Origin: Alphaproteobacteria bacterium
GTDB taxonomy: Bacteria; Pseudomonadota; Alphaproteobacteria; Rs-D84
Assembly (NCBI GenBank): GCA_013316395.1
Contig: WSMU01000006.1
Span: 1-31,345, forward strand
DNA length: 31,345 nt
Reading direction: 5' to 3'
Part shown: positions 21,881 through 30,434 of the stretch, one piece after another
Layout: each line of letters starts with the position of its first letter
How positions within the stretch are numbered: the stretch's first letter is position 1
The notes under the pieces: model-generated
Told to the model about the DNA's origin: nothing
Seen by the model: only the letters and a program-made list of their open reading frames with translations
The model's database searches: none
Made by a program: the position numbers and the translations under genes

Positions 21881-21908
21881 ATTATATCATAAAAGTGCGG
21901 ACGTGCAA
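21881..21908 (-). promoter_or_regulatory. promoter of RNA copy 2
   Basis: On the minus strand TTGCAC (21908-21903), a 16-base spacer and TATAAT (21886-21881) preceded by TG, giving a strong extended -10 element. The start is predicted at 21875 or 21874, the base of P1. It lies 5 bp past the dnaJ stop. Confidence 0.75.
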
Positions 21909-21912
21909 GTTA

Positions 21913-23037
21913 TTAAAACCATCCCTTTTTGCCTGGCTTGGTTTCTGCGAATTCGGTCAGCAGCTTTTTCTGCTTTTCCGTCAGCTTGGTCGGAATATTT
22001 ATTCCCACCTCTATATACATGTCGCCAAATGTACCCGCGCGCCGGCCCGGCATTCCATGCCCGCGCACGCGCAGACGTTCCCCAACCTGGGTACCTGCAG
22101 GCACTTTTACCGCCAGCGTTTTGTCATTGATAGTTTCAACATCTATCTCGCCCCCCAGGGCCAATGTCGTAAACGCAATATCCATGTGCATAATCAAATC
22201 GGCACCGACGCGCTGGAAACGCTTGTCCGGGCGGACACGTACATCCAGGTAAAAGTCCCCCGCCGGGCCACCGTTTGTGCCGGCCTCGCCCTGGCCTGCC
22301 AGACGCAGGCGCGCGCCATCCTCGATCCCGGCGGGTATTTTTACCTCCAACGTGCGCGATTTATGCACGGCACCAACGCCGTCGCATACATCACATTTTT
22401 TTTCAATCTTGTGACCTGTGCCGTTGCATTCGGGGCATGGGGCCTCCATCGCGAAAAAGCCCTGCTGCGTACGAACATACCCACTGCCGCCACATTTTGG
22501 ACAGCTTGGGGCCGGCTTGCCGTCGGCGGTTCCATATCCGTGACATTTTTCACATTCCACATTACTGGAAAATTTAACAGTATGCGTTTTTCCAAAGTAT
22601 GCATCACACAGGTCGATTACAACCTCGTCCAGCAAATCGCGACCACGCCGGTCCGGTGCCGCGCTGCGTGCGCCGCCGCCACCAAAGTTACCAAAGCCGA
22701 AACCACGCATTGCCTCACGCAGGATGTCTTCCATACCGGCGCCGCCGCCCATATTAAAGTCAAAACCACCACCAAATGGATTACCACCCGCACCGGCCGA
22801 CGCACCATTGCCACCAGCGAATGCCGCACTGCCAAAACGATCGTATGCAGCACGTTTTTGCGGGTCTTTTAATATATCAAAGGCGTTGTTTACTTCCTTG
22901 AACTTATCCTCGGCCGATTTGTCACCGGGATTACGGTCTGGATGATACTTCATCACCAACTTGTGGTAAGCCTTTTTAATATCGGCATCCGACGCATCAC
23001 GCGCAACGCCCAAAACTTCATATGGATTGCTGTTCAT
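21913..23037 (-). CDS. dnaJ: chaperone DnaJ
   Basis: DnaJ delivers unfolded clients to DnaK and stimulates its ATPase. The 374-residue protein has the J domain with HPD at 32-34 (KYHPDRNPGD), a Gly/Phe-rich linker (about 75-120, GGGFDFNMGGGAG) and four zinc-binding repeats: CEKCHGYG, CPKCGGSG, CPECNGTG and CDVCDGVG. Two C-terminal client-binding domains follow, and the length is normal. GGAAAAA precedes the ATG. dnaK is not adjacent, as it often is. The stop is 5 bp from the -35 of RNA copy 2 and no separate terminator is seen, so dnaJ transcripts may read into the RNA. Confidence 0.96.
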   Translation of the reverse strand: MNSNPYEVLGVARDASDADIKKAYHKLVMKYHPDRNPGDKSAEDKFKEVNNAFDILKDPQKRAAYDRFGSAAFAGGNGASAGAGGNPFGGGFDFNMGGGAGMEDILREAMRGFGFGNFGGGGARSAAPDRRGRDLLDEVVIDLCDAYFGKTHTVKFSSNVECEKCHGYGTADGKPAPSCPKCGGSGYVRTQQGFFAMEAPCPECNGTGHKIEKKCDVCDGVGAVHKSRTLEVKIPAGIEDGARLRLAGQGEAGTNGGPAGDFYLDVRVRPDKRFQRVGADLIMHMDIAFTTLALGGEIDVETINDKTLAVKVPAGTQVGERLRVRGHGMPGRRAGTFGDMYIEVGINIPTKLTEKQKKLLTEFAETKPGKKGWF

Positions 23038-23105
23038 TTTATTTTTCCGTATTATTTTCCAAGAATATATAAGCTCATTATACTAAAAATCAAGCCCAAT
23101 GAAAA

Positions 23106-23135
23106 CCCAGGATGACAGAAAAACCGCATCCTGGG
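23106..23135 (-). terminator. hairpin between the HAD-like gene and dnaJ
   Basis: CCCAGGATG (23106-23114) pairs with CATCCTGGG (23127-23135); on the minus strand it is followed by TTTTC. Probably a weak terminator for the gene at 23164-23763. Confidence 0.6.
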
Positions 23136-23163
23136 AAATCATACCCGAAAAACATAGGCTTTT

Positions 23164-23763
23164 TTAACGACGACGCGCCAAAAATTCTTGGAATGCGTTC
23201 AGATTTTCAAAAACACGCTTGCCGCACATGGCTTTAATCTTACCCTCTTCCTTTGTTGCATTATTGATAAGGACGGGTATAATGCGCCACTTTGCAGGCC
23301 ACGACATATCAGCCACCTGCGTTCCCAGAATATAGTTCATCGCATATGCATCTTTTGCCGTGGCACAGCACAAATATCTGCGCTTTGATTTAAACGGGCT
23401 AACCAGTTCATAATGAGACGCGGCATTCATGCACGGTGCAATCGCACGATATTCCTGTTCCAGTGAATGTGCATATTCTGGGAAAGCTATCTGTCCGCAA
23501 AACTCAATCGATACATTCGGCAACGCCGCCAGTTTTTCCAGCGCATCCAACGCACCGGGGCGAAACTGGGGCCGGCGGGCGCATTTGTACAGCACGCGGG
23601 CAATAGAAGATTTTAACATCCCCCGGCCAATGCCGTATTTATATGCCATTGTTACCGCCATTGCCTTGGCTGGTCCAAAATCCTGACGGGCAATTTCCGA
23701 GAATTTTGTATCAATCGGCTCAAACACAATACCATTCAAATCTATAAAAACCTTCTTTTTCAT
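23164..23763 (-). CDS. HAD-like protein, uncertain
   Basis: The 199-residue protein begins with a strand ending in DLNG (KKKVFIDLNGIVFEP), which resembles HAD motif I with the second Asp changed to Asn. A helical cap-like part follows, then a strand ending VSIEFCGQ, a basic segment KSKRRYLCC and a late PVLINN. Nothing else fixes the family; a divergent HAD-type phosphatase is the best guess and catalysis may be lost because motif I is not DxD. It has no signal peptide or membrane segment. AGCGAGG precedes the ATG. It lies upstream of dnaJ on the same strand and divergent from parE. Confidence 0.55.
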   Translation of the reverse strand: MKKKVFIDLNGIVFEPIDTKFSEIARQDFGPAKAMAVTMAYKYGIGRGMLKSSIARVLYKCARRPQFRPGALDALEKLAALPNVSIEFCGQIAFPEYAHSLEQEYRAIAPCMNAASHYELVSPFKSKRRYLCCATAKDAYAMNYILGTQVADMSWPAKWRIIPVLINNATKEEGKIKAMCGKRVFENLNAFQEFLARRR

Positions 23764-23886
23764 AAGAACCTCGCTGTATTATTTAATAAACCCTTATTAC
23801 ACTAAAAATATATTTTTGTCAAGCGGTATTATAAAGAACCTATTCCTAACCAATCACAAACAGGCCCGGTATAATATTCTTTGGGC

Positions 23887-23913
23887 TTGCACAAAATTGA
23901 ATAATGTTATAAT
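23887..23913 (+). promoter_or_regulatory. parE promoter candidate
   Basis: TTGCAC (23887-23892) and TATAAT (23908-23913) are separated by 15 bases, shorter than usual. The ATG lies 11 bases beyond, so the leader would be only about 4-5 bases. Confidence 0.4.
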
Positions 23914-23924
23914 AATTAGGTACT

Positions 23925-25904
23925 ATGACACAAACATCTACACACACATACGACGCATCAGATATTCAGGTACTAGAAGGGCTGGAGCCTGTTCGCCTGC
24001 GCCCGGGAATGTATATTGGCGGCACAGACGAAAAGGCATGGCATCACCTGCCGGTGGAAATTATGGACAACTCGATTGACGAGGCTGTCGCCGGCTTTGC
24101 CAAAAAGATTTCCGTTAACCTGATTGATTCCAAGACCATAGAAATCACTGACGACGGTCGCGGTATCCCGGTGGACGAGCATCCAAAATACCCGGGCAAA
24201 TCCGCATTAGAGGTGATTTTAACCACCCTGCATTCGGGCGGCAAGTTTAATAATAATGTTTATAAGACCAGTGGTGGTCTCCATGGCGTTGGCAGCGCGG
24301 TTGTAAATGCCCTGTCGCTGGAGATGATTGTAACGATATCGCGTGACGGCTACACATGGCGGCAAACATTTTCACGCGGCAAGCCGACCAGCGCAATGAC
24401 CCGTGGCGAGCCAACCAAGGCACATGGCACACAAATCCGCTTTACAATCGATGACCAGATATTCGGCGAAAACGCAGTATTTAAGCCTATAAAAATATAT
24501 CGTATGGCCCGGGCTAAGGCATTTTTGTCCAAGGGCGTAAAGATTGACTGGCACTGTAATCCGGCATTGCTTACCGAAGATATGAACATACCGGCCGACA
24601 CAACGTTTTATTATCCAAACGGGTTGGCGGATTTCTTGGCTGAAAAAACAGATTCCAAGCCACGCATACTACCTAAAATATTTAGTGGTTCGGTTGATTT
24701 CCCCGACGACAGTGGGCGTGTTGAATGGGCACTGACATTTTTAACAGATGAAAACGGCGCCGCATCGGATGACGGATTTTTTGCATCATACTGTAACACA
24801 ATCGCAACAATTGATGGCGGAACGCATGAAACAGGGTTCAAATCCGCAATAACGAAAGGATTAAAAGCCTATGGGGAAAAGGTTAATAACAAGGCTGCGG
24901 CAAATATAATCGGCGACGATGTTTTCGATTCTGTTGCGGCAATTGTTTCTGTTTTCTATAAAACACCGCAATTTTTAGGCCAGACCAAGGAAAAACTATC
25001 TAATCCGGAGGTTGCCCGCTATACCGAGGGGGCCCTGCGCGATCCATGGGAAATATTCCTGGCGTCCGACCCAAAAACTGCAAACGCCCTGCTCGACTTT
25101 GTAATCAATCTGGCGAATGCCCGTATTAAAACAAAGCAGGTAAAGGATGTTGCACGCAAAACACCGACCAAGCGTATTCGCATGCCAGCAAAGTTGGCCG
25201 ACTGCTCTAAGCATGGGATAGAGGGGACAGAGCTGTTTATAGTTGAGGGGGAATCGGCCGGCGGTACGGCAAAACAGGCGCGCGACCGCGCGACCCAGGC
25301 GATTATGCCCCTGCGCGGAAAGGTGTTGAACGTTATATCAAATTCCGACGAACGCTTTGGCAACAACAAGGAACTTAACGAGCTTATTGATATCATAGGC
25401 GCTGGCACGGCCAAAAACTGGGACGACAGCAAGCTGCGCTATGAAAAAATAATCGTCATGACCGATGCTGACGTTGACGGCAGCCATATTGCTTCACTGC
25501 TTATGGCATTCTTCTATCAGCACATGCCCCAGCTGATATATGGCGGCCACCTGTATCTGTCATGTCCGCCGCTATACAAGCTGACACACGGGACAGAATC
25601 AATATACGTGGATTCAGACGAACAATTAGAAGAGCTTAAAAACGGCAAATACAAAAATAAGAAAATCGAAATATCTCGATTCAAGGGACTTGGTGAAATG
25701 ATGCCGAATCAGCTAAAAGAAACAACCATGTCACCAAAGACACGCCGTCTGATTCGCGTTGAACTGCCCCCACGTACCGACGACGGGGCCGAAGACACCG
25801 AAAAAACACGCACGATAGTCTCAGAACTTATGGGTAAAAAGCCGGAGTTTAGATTTAAATTCATAACAGAACACGCCCAGTTTGTAAAAGACTTGTTCGT
25901 ATAA
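23925..25904 (+). CDS. parE: DNA topoisomerase IV subunit B
   Basis: ParE is the ATPase subunit of topoisomerase IV, which unlinks replicated chromosomes. The 659-residue protein has the GHKL ATPase (MDNSIDEA, DDGRGIPV, SGGLHGVGSAVVNALS), a transducer domain and a Toprim domain with VEGESAGGTAKQAR and TDADVDGSH. RIRMPAKLADCSKHG before the Toprim domain and the C-terminal QLKETTMSPKTRRLIRV favour ParE over GyrB; the length (about 660) also fits ParE, since GyrB is usually longer. The partner parC is not in the window. The message has almost no leader. A terminator follows at 25918. Confidence 0.9.
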   Translation: MTQTSTHTYDASDIQVLEGLEPVRLRPGMYIGGTDEKAWHHLPVEIMDNSIDEAVAGFAKKISVNLIDSKTIEITDDGRGIPVDEHPKYPGKSALEVILTTLHSGGKFNNNVYKTSGGLHGVGSAVVNALSLEMIVTISRDGYTWRQTFSRGKPTSAMTRGEPTKAHGTQIRFTIDDQIFGENAVFKPIKIYRMARAKAFLSKGVKIDWHCNPALLTEDMNIPADTTFYYPNGLADFLAEKTDSKPRILPKIFSGSVDFPDDSGRVEWALTFLTDENGAASDDGFFASYCNTIATIDGGTHETGFKSAITKGLKAYGEKVNNKAAANIIGDDVFDSVAAIVSVFYKTPQFLGQTKEKLSNPEVARYTEGALRDPWEIFLASDPKTANALLDFVINLANARIKTKQVKDVARKTPTKRIRMPAKLADCSKHGIEGTELFIVEGESAGGTAKQARDRATQAIMPLRGKVLNVISNSDERFGNNKELNELIDIIGAGTAKNWDDSKLRYEKIIVMTDADVDGSHIASLLMAFFYQHMPQLIYGGHLYLSCPPLYKLTHGTESIYVDSDEQLEELKNGKYKNKKIEISRFKGLGEMMPNQLKETTMSPKTRRLIRVELPPRTDDGAEDTEKTRTIVSELMGKKPEFRFKFITEHAQFVKDLFV

Positions 25905-25917
25905 TACGCAAAAAACA

Positions 25918-25943
25918 CCGCCCCACATGGGGCGGATTTTTTT
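25918..25943 (+). terminator. parE terminator
   Basis: CCGCCCC (25918-25924) pairs with GGGGCGG (25929-25935) around ACAT and is followed by seven T. Confidence 0.9.
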
Positions 25944-25955
25944 ACCATACCGGTT

Positions 25956-27542
25956 CTACTGAATACCTACCTGAAACTCGTCACCATATCCGGCAACAAC
26001 CTGGCCGCGGACTGTGCATTGAATATCTTCAAAGCCGCCTTTGACCTGATTCTTTTTTATAACATTACTGGTAATCAAGCCGCCGGCCGTCCCCAGCACA
26101 ACACCCGCAACCGAATCAGATACCAGGCGCGATGTATTAAAGTTACCTTCCTTATTCTTCCATACCGACTTGCTGAGCCCGGACTGCAACGAGCTTAGAT
26201 TGCCCATTATCGATGTTATACGTCCCTTGGCGGCGGCCTGCTCCGCCTCTTGGCGTTGCTTCTTCTCTTCGGCTTCGCGTCTTGTACGCCCTTCTTCGGT
26301 TTCTACGCATTCATTGTTGCCAGAATCGTATTCGTAGTTTGCGTCCAAACATACGCATTCCTGTGCGTTATAATCCCACTTGGTCCCCGTGGCCGTTCTG
26401 CAGCGTGCAATATCTGTATTTTCCACGCATCCATTCCCGCGCCATATTTTATCACGGTCCTGGCACAGGCAGCGGCCGTCTTGATAATAAGCACCTGTTG
26501 ATGCCGCCGCTTCGCACTGACGACGCAATGAGGCCTCATCCGTCAGAACACAGCTTTTCCCATCATCGCTACGTCTATAGTTATCATCCAGGCAAATGCA
26601 TTCATCGCCATCTTTCTTCAGATTTTTATTCGCCGGACATGTGCATTTATTATTGGCCCATGTGCCACCTGTGGCCTGGCACTTTTCCTGTTTTGTAGCA
26701 TTGGCCAGACGGTCACGCTCACGACGTTCGTTTTCACGACGCCGAACCACCGCCGGGTCTTCAACACATTTCTTTTTCGACTCAGCTACCACCCAACCTG
26801 CTTCACAAGAGTTGTCCTGCAGTACAACATTCCAACCACCTGAAACACATGTCACCTTGCAAACATTACCAGCACGCACATGTTCCATACTTTCAAGGCC
26901 AGTGCTCAGATTAGAAGGATTACATCTATTATTAGCAATAACGAGCCCCGTTGATGCATACCCACCAGATAACAATGGACAATTTCTATTGATTTCCACA
27001 CATGATTCTCTGTCGGGCCCTGCTGCTTTATTCGCGGGACATTCAATATATTTGCACAAATTATTAATCCTCTGTGAATTTGTCAATAATTCCGAAGGCG
27101 GAATACCAGCAGTACCAGACTGCGAATCACCTTTTCGGTAAGAAATAACCACACCACCAATATCTCTTTTTAATGGCGAGTCACCACATACCGACGCATA
27201 CTCGGAGTAATCGTAACCTTCCCATGAATCATACAACCCCACATCACAACGATATACACTAACGATATTGTTTAATTCAATAATCGCAACCTTGTCATTG
27301 CTATCACATGATTTGGTCTTTGCATCAGAATTATTACAAACAAAACATCTACCTCTATAGTGAGCACCGTCAAGACCAGCGCCCGTTCTTCCATCAGGCG
27401 TCAACATTTCGCGATTTGCATACCCAGACTCCATTCCGGCCCCATGAGAGCACTCAACCAATTCGCAGCTATTGCCTGCACTTGCAGTATCAAGCAAAAA
27501 AATACTGACTAAAAGAACGAATAAATGTCCCAGCTTTCTCAT
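25956..27542 (-). CDS. large secreted Cys-rich protein with coiled coil and C-terminal Gly-rich segment
   Basis: The 528-residue protein has a signal peptide (LGHLFVLLVSIFLLDTASA). It continues with about 35 Cys in blocks resembling EGF-like units (CLDDNYRRSDDGKSCV, CLDANYEYDSGNNECV), each pairing a CxCxD-type start with a Cys about 14 residues later. Then comes a highly charged coiled coil (RTRREAEEKKQRQEAEQ) and near the end a Gly/Ala/Val segment (VAGVVLGTAGGLITSNVI) that could enter a membrane. This suggests a surface or periplasmic stalk protein with disulfide-rich repeats. The family is not recognised. AGGGGGG precedes the ATG. Its promoter (27618-27646) leaves a leader of about 70 bases. 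Confidence 0.75.
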   Translation of the reverse strand: MRKLGHLFVLLVSIFLLDTASAGNSCELVECSHGAGMESGYANREMLTPDGRTGAGLDGAHYRGRCFVCNNSDAKTKSCDSNDKVAIIELNNIVSVYRCDVGLYDSWEGYDYSEYASVCGDSPLKRDIGGVVISYRKGDSQSGTAGIPPSELLTNSQRINNLCKYIECPANKAAGPDRESCVEINRNCPLLSGGYASTGLVIANNRCNPSNLSTGLESMEHVRAGNVCKVTCVSGGWNVVLQDNSCEAGWVVAESKKKCVEDPAVVRRRENERRERDRLANATKQEKCQATGGTWANNKCTCPANKNLKKDGDECICLDDNYRRSDDGKSCVLTDEASLRRQCEAAASTGAYYQDGRCLCQDRDKIWRGNGCVENTDIARCRTATGTKWDYNAQECVCLDANYEYDSGNNECVETEEGRTRREAEEKKQRQEAEQAAAKGRITSIMGNLSSLQSGLSKSVWKNKEGNFNTSRLVSDSVAGVVLGTAGGLITSNVIKKNQVKGGFEDIQCTVRGQVVAGYGDEFQVGIQ

Positions 27543-27617
27543 AAATCCCCCCTAAACATCCCGCGAACAAACAGCGGTTATAGCTACAGCACTCTTGCGC
27601 ACCCATTGTTCTTAGAC

Positions 27618-27646
27618 ATTGTAGCATATTTTTAAGTCTTTTCCAA
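27618..27646 (-). promoter_or_regulatory. promoter of the large Cys-rich protein gene
   Basis: On the minus strand TTGGAA (27646-27641), a 17-base spacer and TACAAT (27623-27618) preceded by TG. Confidence 0.65.
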
Positions 27647-27691
27647 ACTCAATTTTCCGCACAAAGCCCCCATGGAAAAAGTCACAATAGT

Positions 27692-27712
27692 AAAAATCCG
27701 CCTTTTGGGCGG
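27692..27712 (-). terminator. dnaA terminator
   Basis: CCGCC (27698-27702) pairs with GGCGG (27708-27712) and on the minus strand is followed by ATTTTTA. Confidence 0.78.
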
Positions 27713-27716
27713 TGGT

Positions 27717-29006
27717 TTATTTATATTCAGAAATCATCTGAGCAATCTGGGCCGCCAACACCAGGTCTGTTTTCTTTGCCTTTTCAACCTGGGCAATCGC
27801 ATACAGAACGGTGGCATGATTGCGATCCCCAACCAGGCGGCCTATCTCCGTCAGGGACATTGTTGTCGCACCCTTTAACACCGCCATCATTGTCTGACGC
27901 GCCATAACCAGGCCACGTGCACGACCCGTACCGCATACCGCATCATAGGAAACGCCCAGCTTTTCGCACATGGATTTTACCATTGCAATCGGTGTCTTGG
28001 CCTTTTGCAGTGTATCCGCCAGCAGGCGCTGCGCCACATCCATATCAACCGGCGCCCCCATAAGTTCAGAATATGTTTTGATTTTAGTAACAACACCGGC
28101 AATAACATGACCATCCGATGCCATACGCGGCAAAATAGCGTCAACAACATCTGCAGCCACACCGGCACGACGCAGCATTGTGCGCTTTACATTAGAATTC
28201 GGCGCCGCGATATCCGCAACCAAGCCAGATGCCAAAACAGACTGCGCACGACGATCAAAACCGGTCAGGTTATTCGGTGCCCCGGATGCGGTCAGAACAA
28301 CGTTTTTACCTGCCGCGCGCAAGTCCATAACCAGCTGCAAAAACTCGTCTGTGGATGCACGCTTACCGGACAGAGCCTGAACATCGTCAAGAATAAAAGT
28401 ATCGCAGTTGCGGCAGTAGTCTTTGAATGCAAAAACACTTTTGTCATGCAGGCTGCGTGTGAATTCTGCAACAAACTGGCCGCCGGACATCATAATGGTG
28501 CGCCCTGCGCATGCCGCCTTGATGCAGCCAGCCAGCAGAGACTTACCGCTACCGGCCGGTCCATATATAAACAACGGCGAGAAAGACACCGCGCCCGCTG
28601 CAACCTTTTTGCATGCAGACAGCACAAAAGCATTTTCATCAGATGCAACAAATTCATCAAACGCGGCCGTATTTGCAACGGGCGCAGCAAAGGCATCTGC
28701 CGCCGGTGCATATATAACCGCCGCATTGTCATTTGCAATAGGCGCAGCCGCACATGCATTGGCCCGAACACAGATATTCAACCCCAACCCAAATTCCGCC
28801 GCAACAGCAGACAAAACATTTGAATAAACACTGCTTATAAAATCTGCCGAAAACTGATTCTGGGCCCCCAGGACCAATTCGGCACCCGCAATTTCAAAAT
28901 TAAGAGGGGAAATCCAAGATGTAAACGCAGCAGAATCGATTTTTGCGGCAATGGCCTCCTTGATTGTTTCCAAGTTTGTCATTTTCTTTGTTGCCGCTGT
29001 CTGCAT
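27717..29006 (-). CDS. dnaA: chromosomal replication initiator DnaA
   Basis: DnaA binds 9-mer boxes at oriC, oligomerises with ATP and opens the origin. The 429-residue protein has an N-terminal interaction domain (FTSWISPLNFEIAGAELVLG), a short Ala-rich linker (about 85-125) and an AAA+ ATPase with Walker A YGPAGSGKS and Walker B FILDDVQALSG. A C-terminal DNA-binding domain carries the signature GDRNHATVLYAIAQV. It is on the short side for the family because the linker is short. The Walker B is DD in place of the more usual DD(I/V)QF, a small variation. AGGAGA precedes the ATG at 29006. Confidence 0.95.
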   Translation of the reverse strand: MQTAATKKMTNLETIKEAIAAKIDSAAFTSWISPLNFEIAGAELVLGAQNQFSADFISSVYSNVLSAVAAEFGLGLNICVRANACAAAPIANDNAAVIYAPAADAFAAPVANTAAFDEFVASDENAFVLSACKKVAAGAVSFSPLFIYGPAGSGKSLLAGCIKAACAGRTIMMSGGQFVAEFTRSLHDKSVFAFKDYCRNCDTFILDDVQALSGKRASTDEFLQLVMDLRAAGKNVVLTASGAPNNLTGFDRRAQSVLASGLVADIAAPNSNVKRTMLRRAGVAADVVDAILPRMASDGHVIAGVVTKIKTYSELMGAPVDMDVAQRLLADTLQKAKTPIAMVKSMCEKLGVSYDAVCGTGRARGLVMARQTMMAVLKGATTMSLTEIGRLVGDRNHATVLYAIAQVEKAKKTDLVLAAQIAQMISEYK

Positions 29007-29069
29007 GCCGTTTCTCCTTTCCTTCCCTAAAAGAGTTTCCTGCTGCGCAAGAGTGTAAAAACCACCTGC

Positions 29070-29128
29070 ACATAAACGCTAAATTTTACTTATCCTTAAC
29101 CGGATTCATACAAATTTAGTGTTTATGT
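29070..29128. repeat. 17-bp inverted repeat upstream of dnaA
   Basis: ACATAAACGCTAAATTT (29070-29086) and AAATTTAGTGTTTATGT (29112-29128) are inverted with one mismatch, separated by 25 bases. The loop holds TTATCCTTA (29090-29098), which shares the TTATCC core of a DnaA box. The 29007-29325 stretch between dnaA and dprA is AT-rich and holds no gene; it also contains a short GATTGA/TCAATC hairpin at 29164-29180 and the palindromes at 29296-29316. Confidence 0.55.
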
Positions 29129-29295
29129 CTGCCCTACTTTTACTCTCTCTCGCCGTTTGTTTTGATTGATACTCTCAATCGTTGGATACGTCTGTAACGT
29201 TATAAGATAAAATTCTATTTGCAACCGAATGTTGAACAATTTTTGAACATTTATTTTTTGACAACGATTCGTTTTTTTGCCAGATTTCCGCGCCT

Positions 29296-29316
29296 TGTAT
29301 ATACACTGTATATACA
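29296..29316. repeat. two TGTATATACA palindromes 11 bp apart
   Basis: The 10-bp palindrome TGTATATACA occurs at 29296-29305 and 29307-29316, one helical turn apart, just past the dprA stop. It looks like a tandem operator for a dimeric regulator. Confidence 0.5.
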
Positions 29317-29325
29317 GGATTAGAT

Positions 29326-30339
29326 TCATGCGCGAACATATCCGCCGTCTATTTTTCGAACCAAACCTTGCAATTCTAAGATGACTAAATCACGTTTGAT
29401 TTCCGAAACAGATTTTTTGACAACGTCTGCCAATACAGATTCGGATACCGCAATTGTACCAATTGCATCCAAAAGAATATTTTCAGGCGATGACTTTTTT
29501 TCTTTTATATCGCTGTTCGCATTGTTTGGGAAAAAATCCGATATCCCACTGCATAATTTTGCCACCCCGCCCGCAATCAGCGAATTCGGCCCGGCGGCCC
29601 TGGCATCGGCCGGATGCGACGGAATCGCCCAAATTTCGCGCCCATATTCCACCGCGAATCGAGCGGTTGTCATACTGCCAGAGTTTAAATCGGCCTCCCC
29701 CAGAATCAGCTTTCCCCCCAGGGCCGCAACCCACCTGTTTCTTTGCACGAAATTTGTGGGGCCCGGAACAAAGCCAACAGGCATCTCACTAATTACAACA
29801 CCACATTCGGTGATTCGCCGATATAACGATTCGTTTTCCTGGGGCCATATATAATCGACGCCACCCGCTAAAACCGCTATCGTTTGGGCCCGCCCGCCCG
29901 CGGCCAGTGCCCCGCAATGCGCCGCGGTATCCGTCCCCATTGCCATGCCAGACGCAACAACAACGCCGCGCGCGGCAAATTCACGCGCCATATCACGAAC
30001 AAAGCCCATACCGGCCGCGGTGGCATGACGCGTCCCCACGATTGAGACGGCCTGGCGGTTCAAAGTTTCTAAATTTCCACGCGCCGTAATAACAGGCGGA
30101 TGATTTTTAACCGCACGCATCGCCGCGGGGTAGTGTGGGTCATCATCACATATATAATGTATTCCCTTTGCGGCGGCCGCATCCATTTCACGGCGCACCA
30201 TATCTATATGCCCCTGCCCCAGGCCCAGGCGCGCCACCGCAGCGCTGCAGCTGCCGCATTCGGCGATTAACTTCGCATACCGCACAGGGCCGATACGCGG
30301 CGCCCGCAAAACCAACAGTTTTTCAAATAAATCATTCAT
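29326..30339 (-). CDS. dprA: DNA-processing protein DprA
   Basis: DprA loads RecA onto incoming single-stranded DNA during transformation. The 337-residue protein has a short N-terminal SAM-like part (LRAPRIGPVRYAKLI), a Rossmann fold with VGTRHATAAGMGF, ASGMAMGTDTAAHCGAL, VLAGGVDYIWPQEN, the SEMPVGFVPG loop and RNRWVAALGGKLILGEA, and a C-terminal winged helix (IAVSESVLADVVKKS). A longer start at 30399 has a GGGGG that may serve as a ribosome site but adds a non-family N-terminus, so 30339 is preferred with moderate certainty. It is followed on the same strand by dnaA. Confidence 0.92.
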   Translation of the reverse strand: MNDLFEKLLVLRAPRIGPVRYAKLIAECGSCSAAVARLGLGQGHIDMVRREMDAAAAKGIHYICDDDPHYPAAMRAVKNHPPVITARGNLETLNRQAVSIVGTRHATAAGMGFVRDMAREFAARGVVVASGMAMGTDTAAHCGALAAGGRAQTIAVLAGGVDYIWPQENESLYRRITECGVVISEMPVGFVPGPTNFVQRNRWVAALGGKLILGEADLNSGSMTTARFAVEYGREIWAIPSHPADARAAGPNSLIAGGVAKLCSGISDFFPNNANSDIKEKKSSPENILLDAIGTIAVSESVLADVVKKSVSEIKRDLVILELQGLVRKIDGGYVRA

Positions 30340-30406
30340 AATGAAAGTAAGTATAAAAAAATTCACACCACCCAGAAAAGGAAAATATGCAACTCTCATA
30401 AAAAAT

Positions 30407-30429
30407 CCCCCTTTTACAGGGGGGGGGGG
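30407..30429 (-). terminator. terminator after the secreted protein gene, containing a G11/C11 tract
   Basis: On the minus strand, a run of eleven C (30429-30419), TGTAAAA and GGGGG (30411-30407) then six T form a stem of five pairs with several registers. The homopolymer lies in the 3' end of the gene at 30435. Confidence 0.65.
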
Positions 30430-30434
30430 AATTT

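Noticed and set aside
22617..22853. Val/Ala-rich ORFs inside dnaJ
   Set aside because: They are alternative frames of the Gly/Phe-rich region of dnaJ.
23164..23763. Firm HAD phosphatase assignment
   Set aside because: Motif I is DxN and motifs II-IV are not clear.
29007..29325. Chromosomal origin oriC
   Set aside because: Only one imperfect TTATCC core was found, with no cluster of DnaA boxes. The region is kept as a regulatory candidate.
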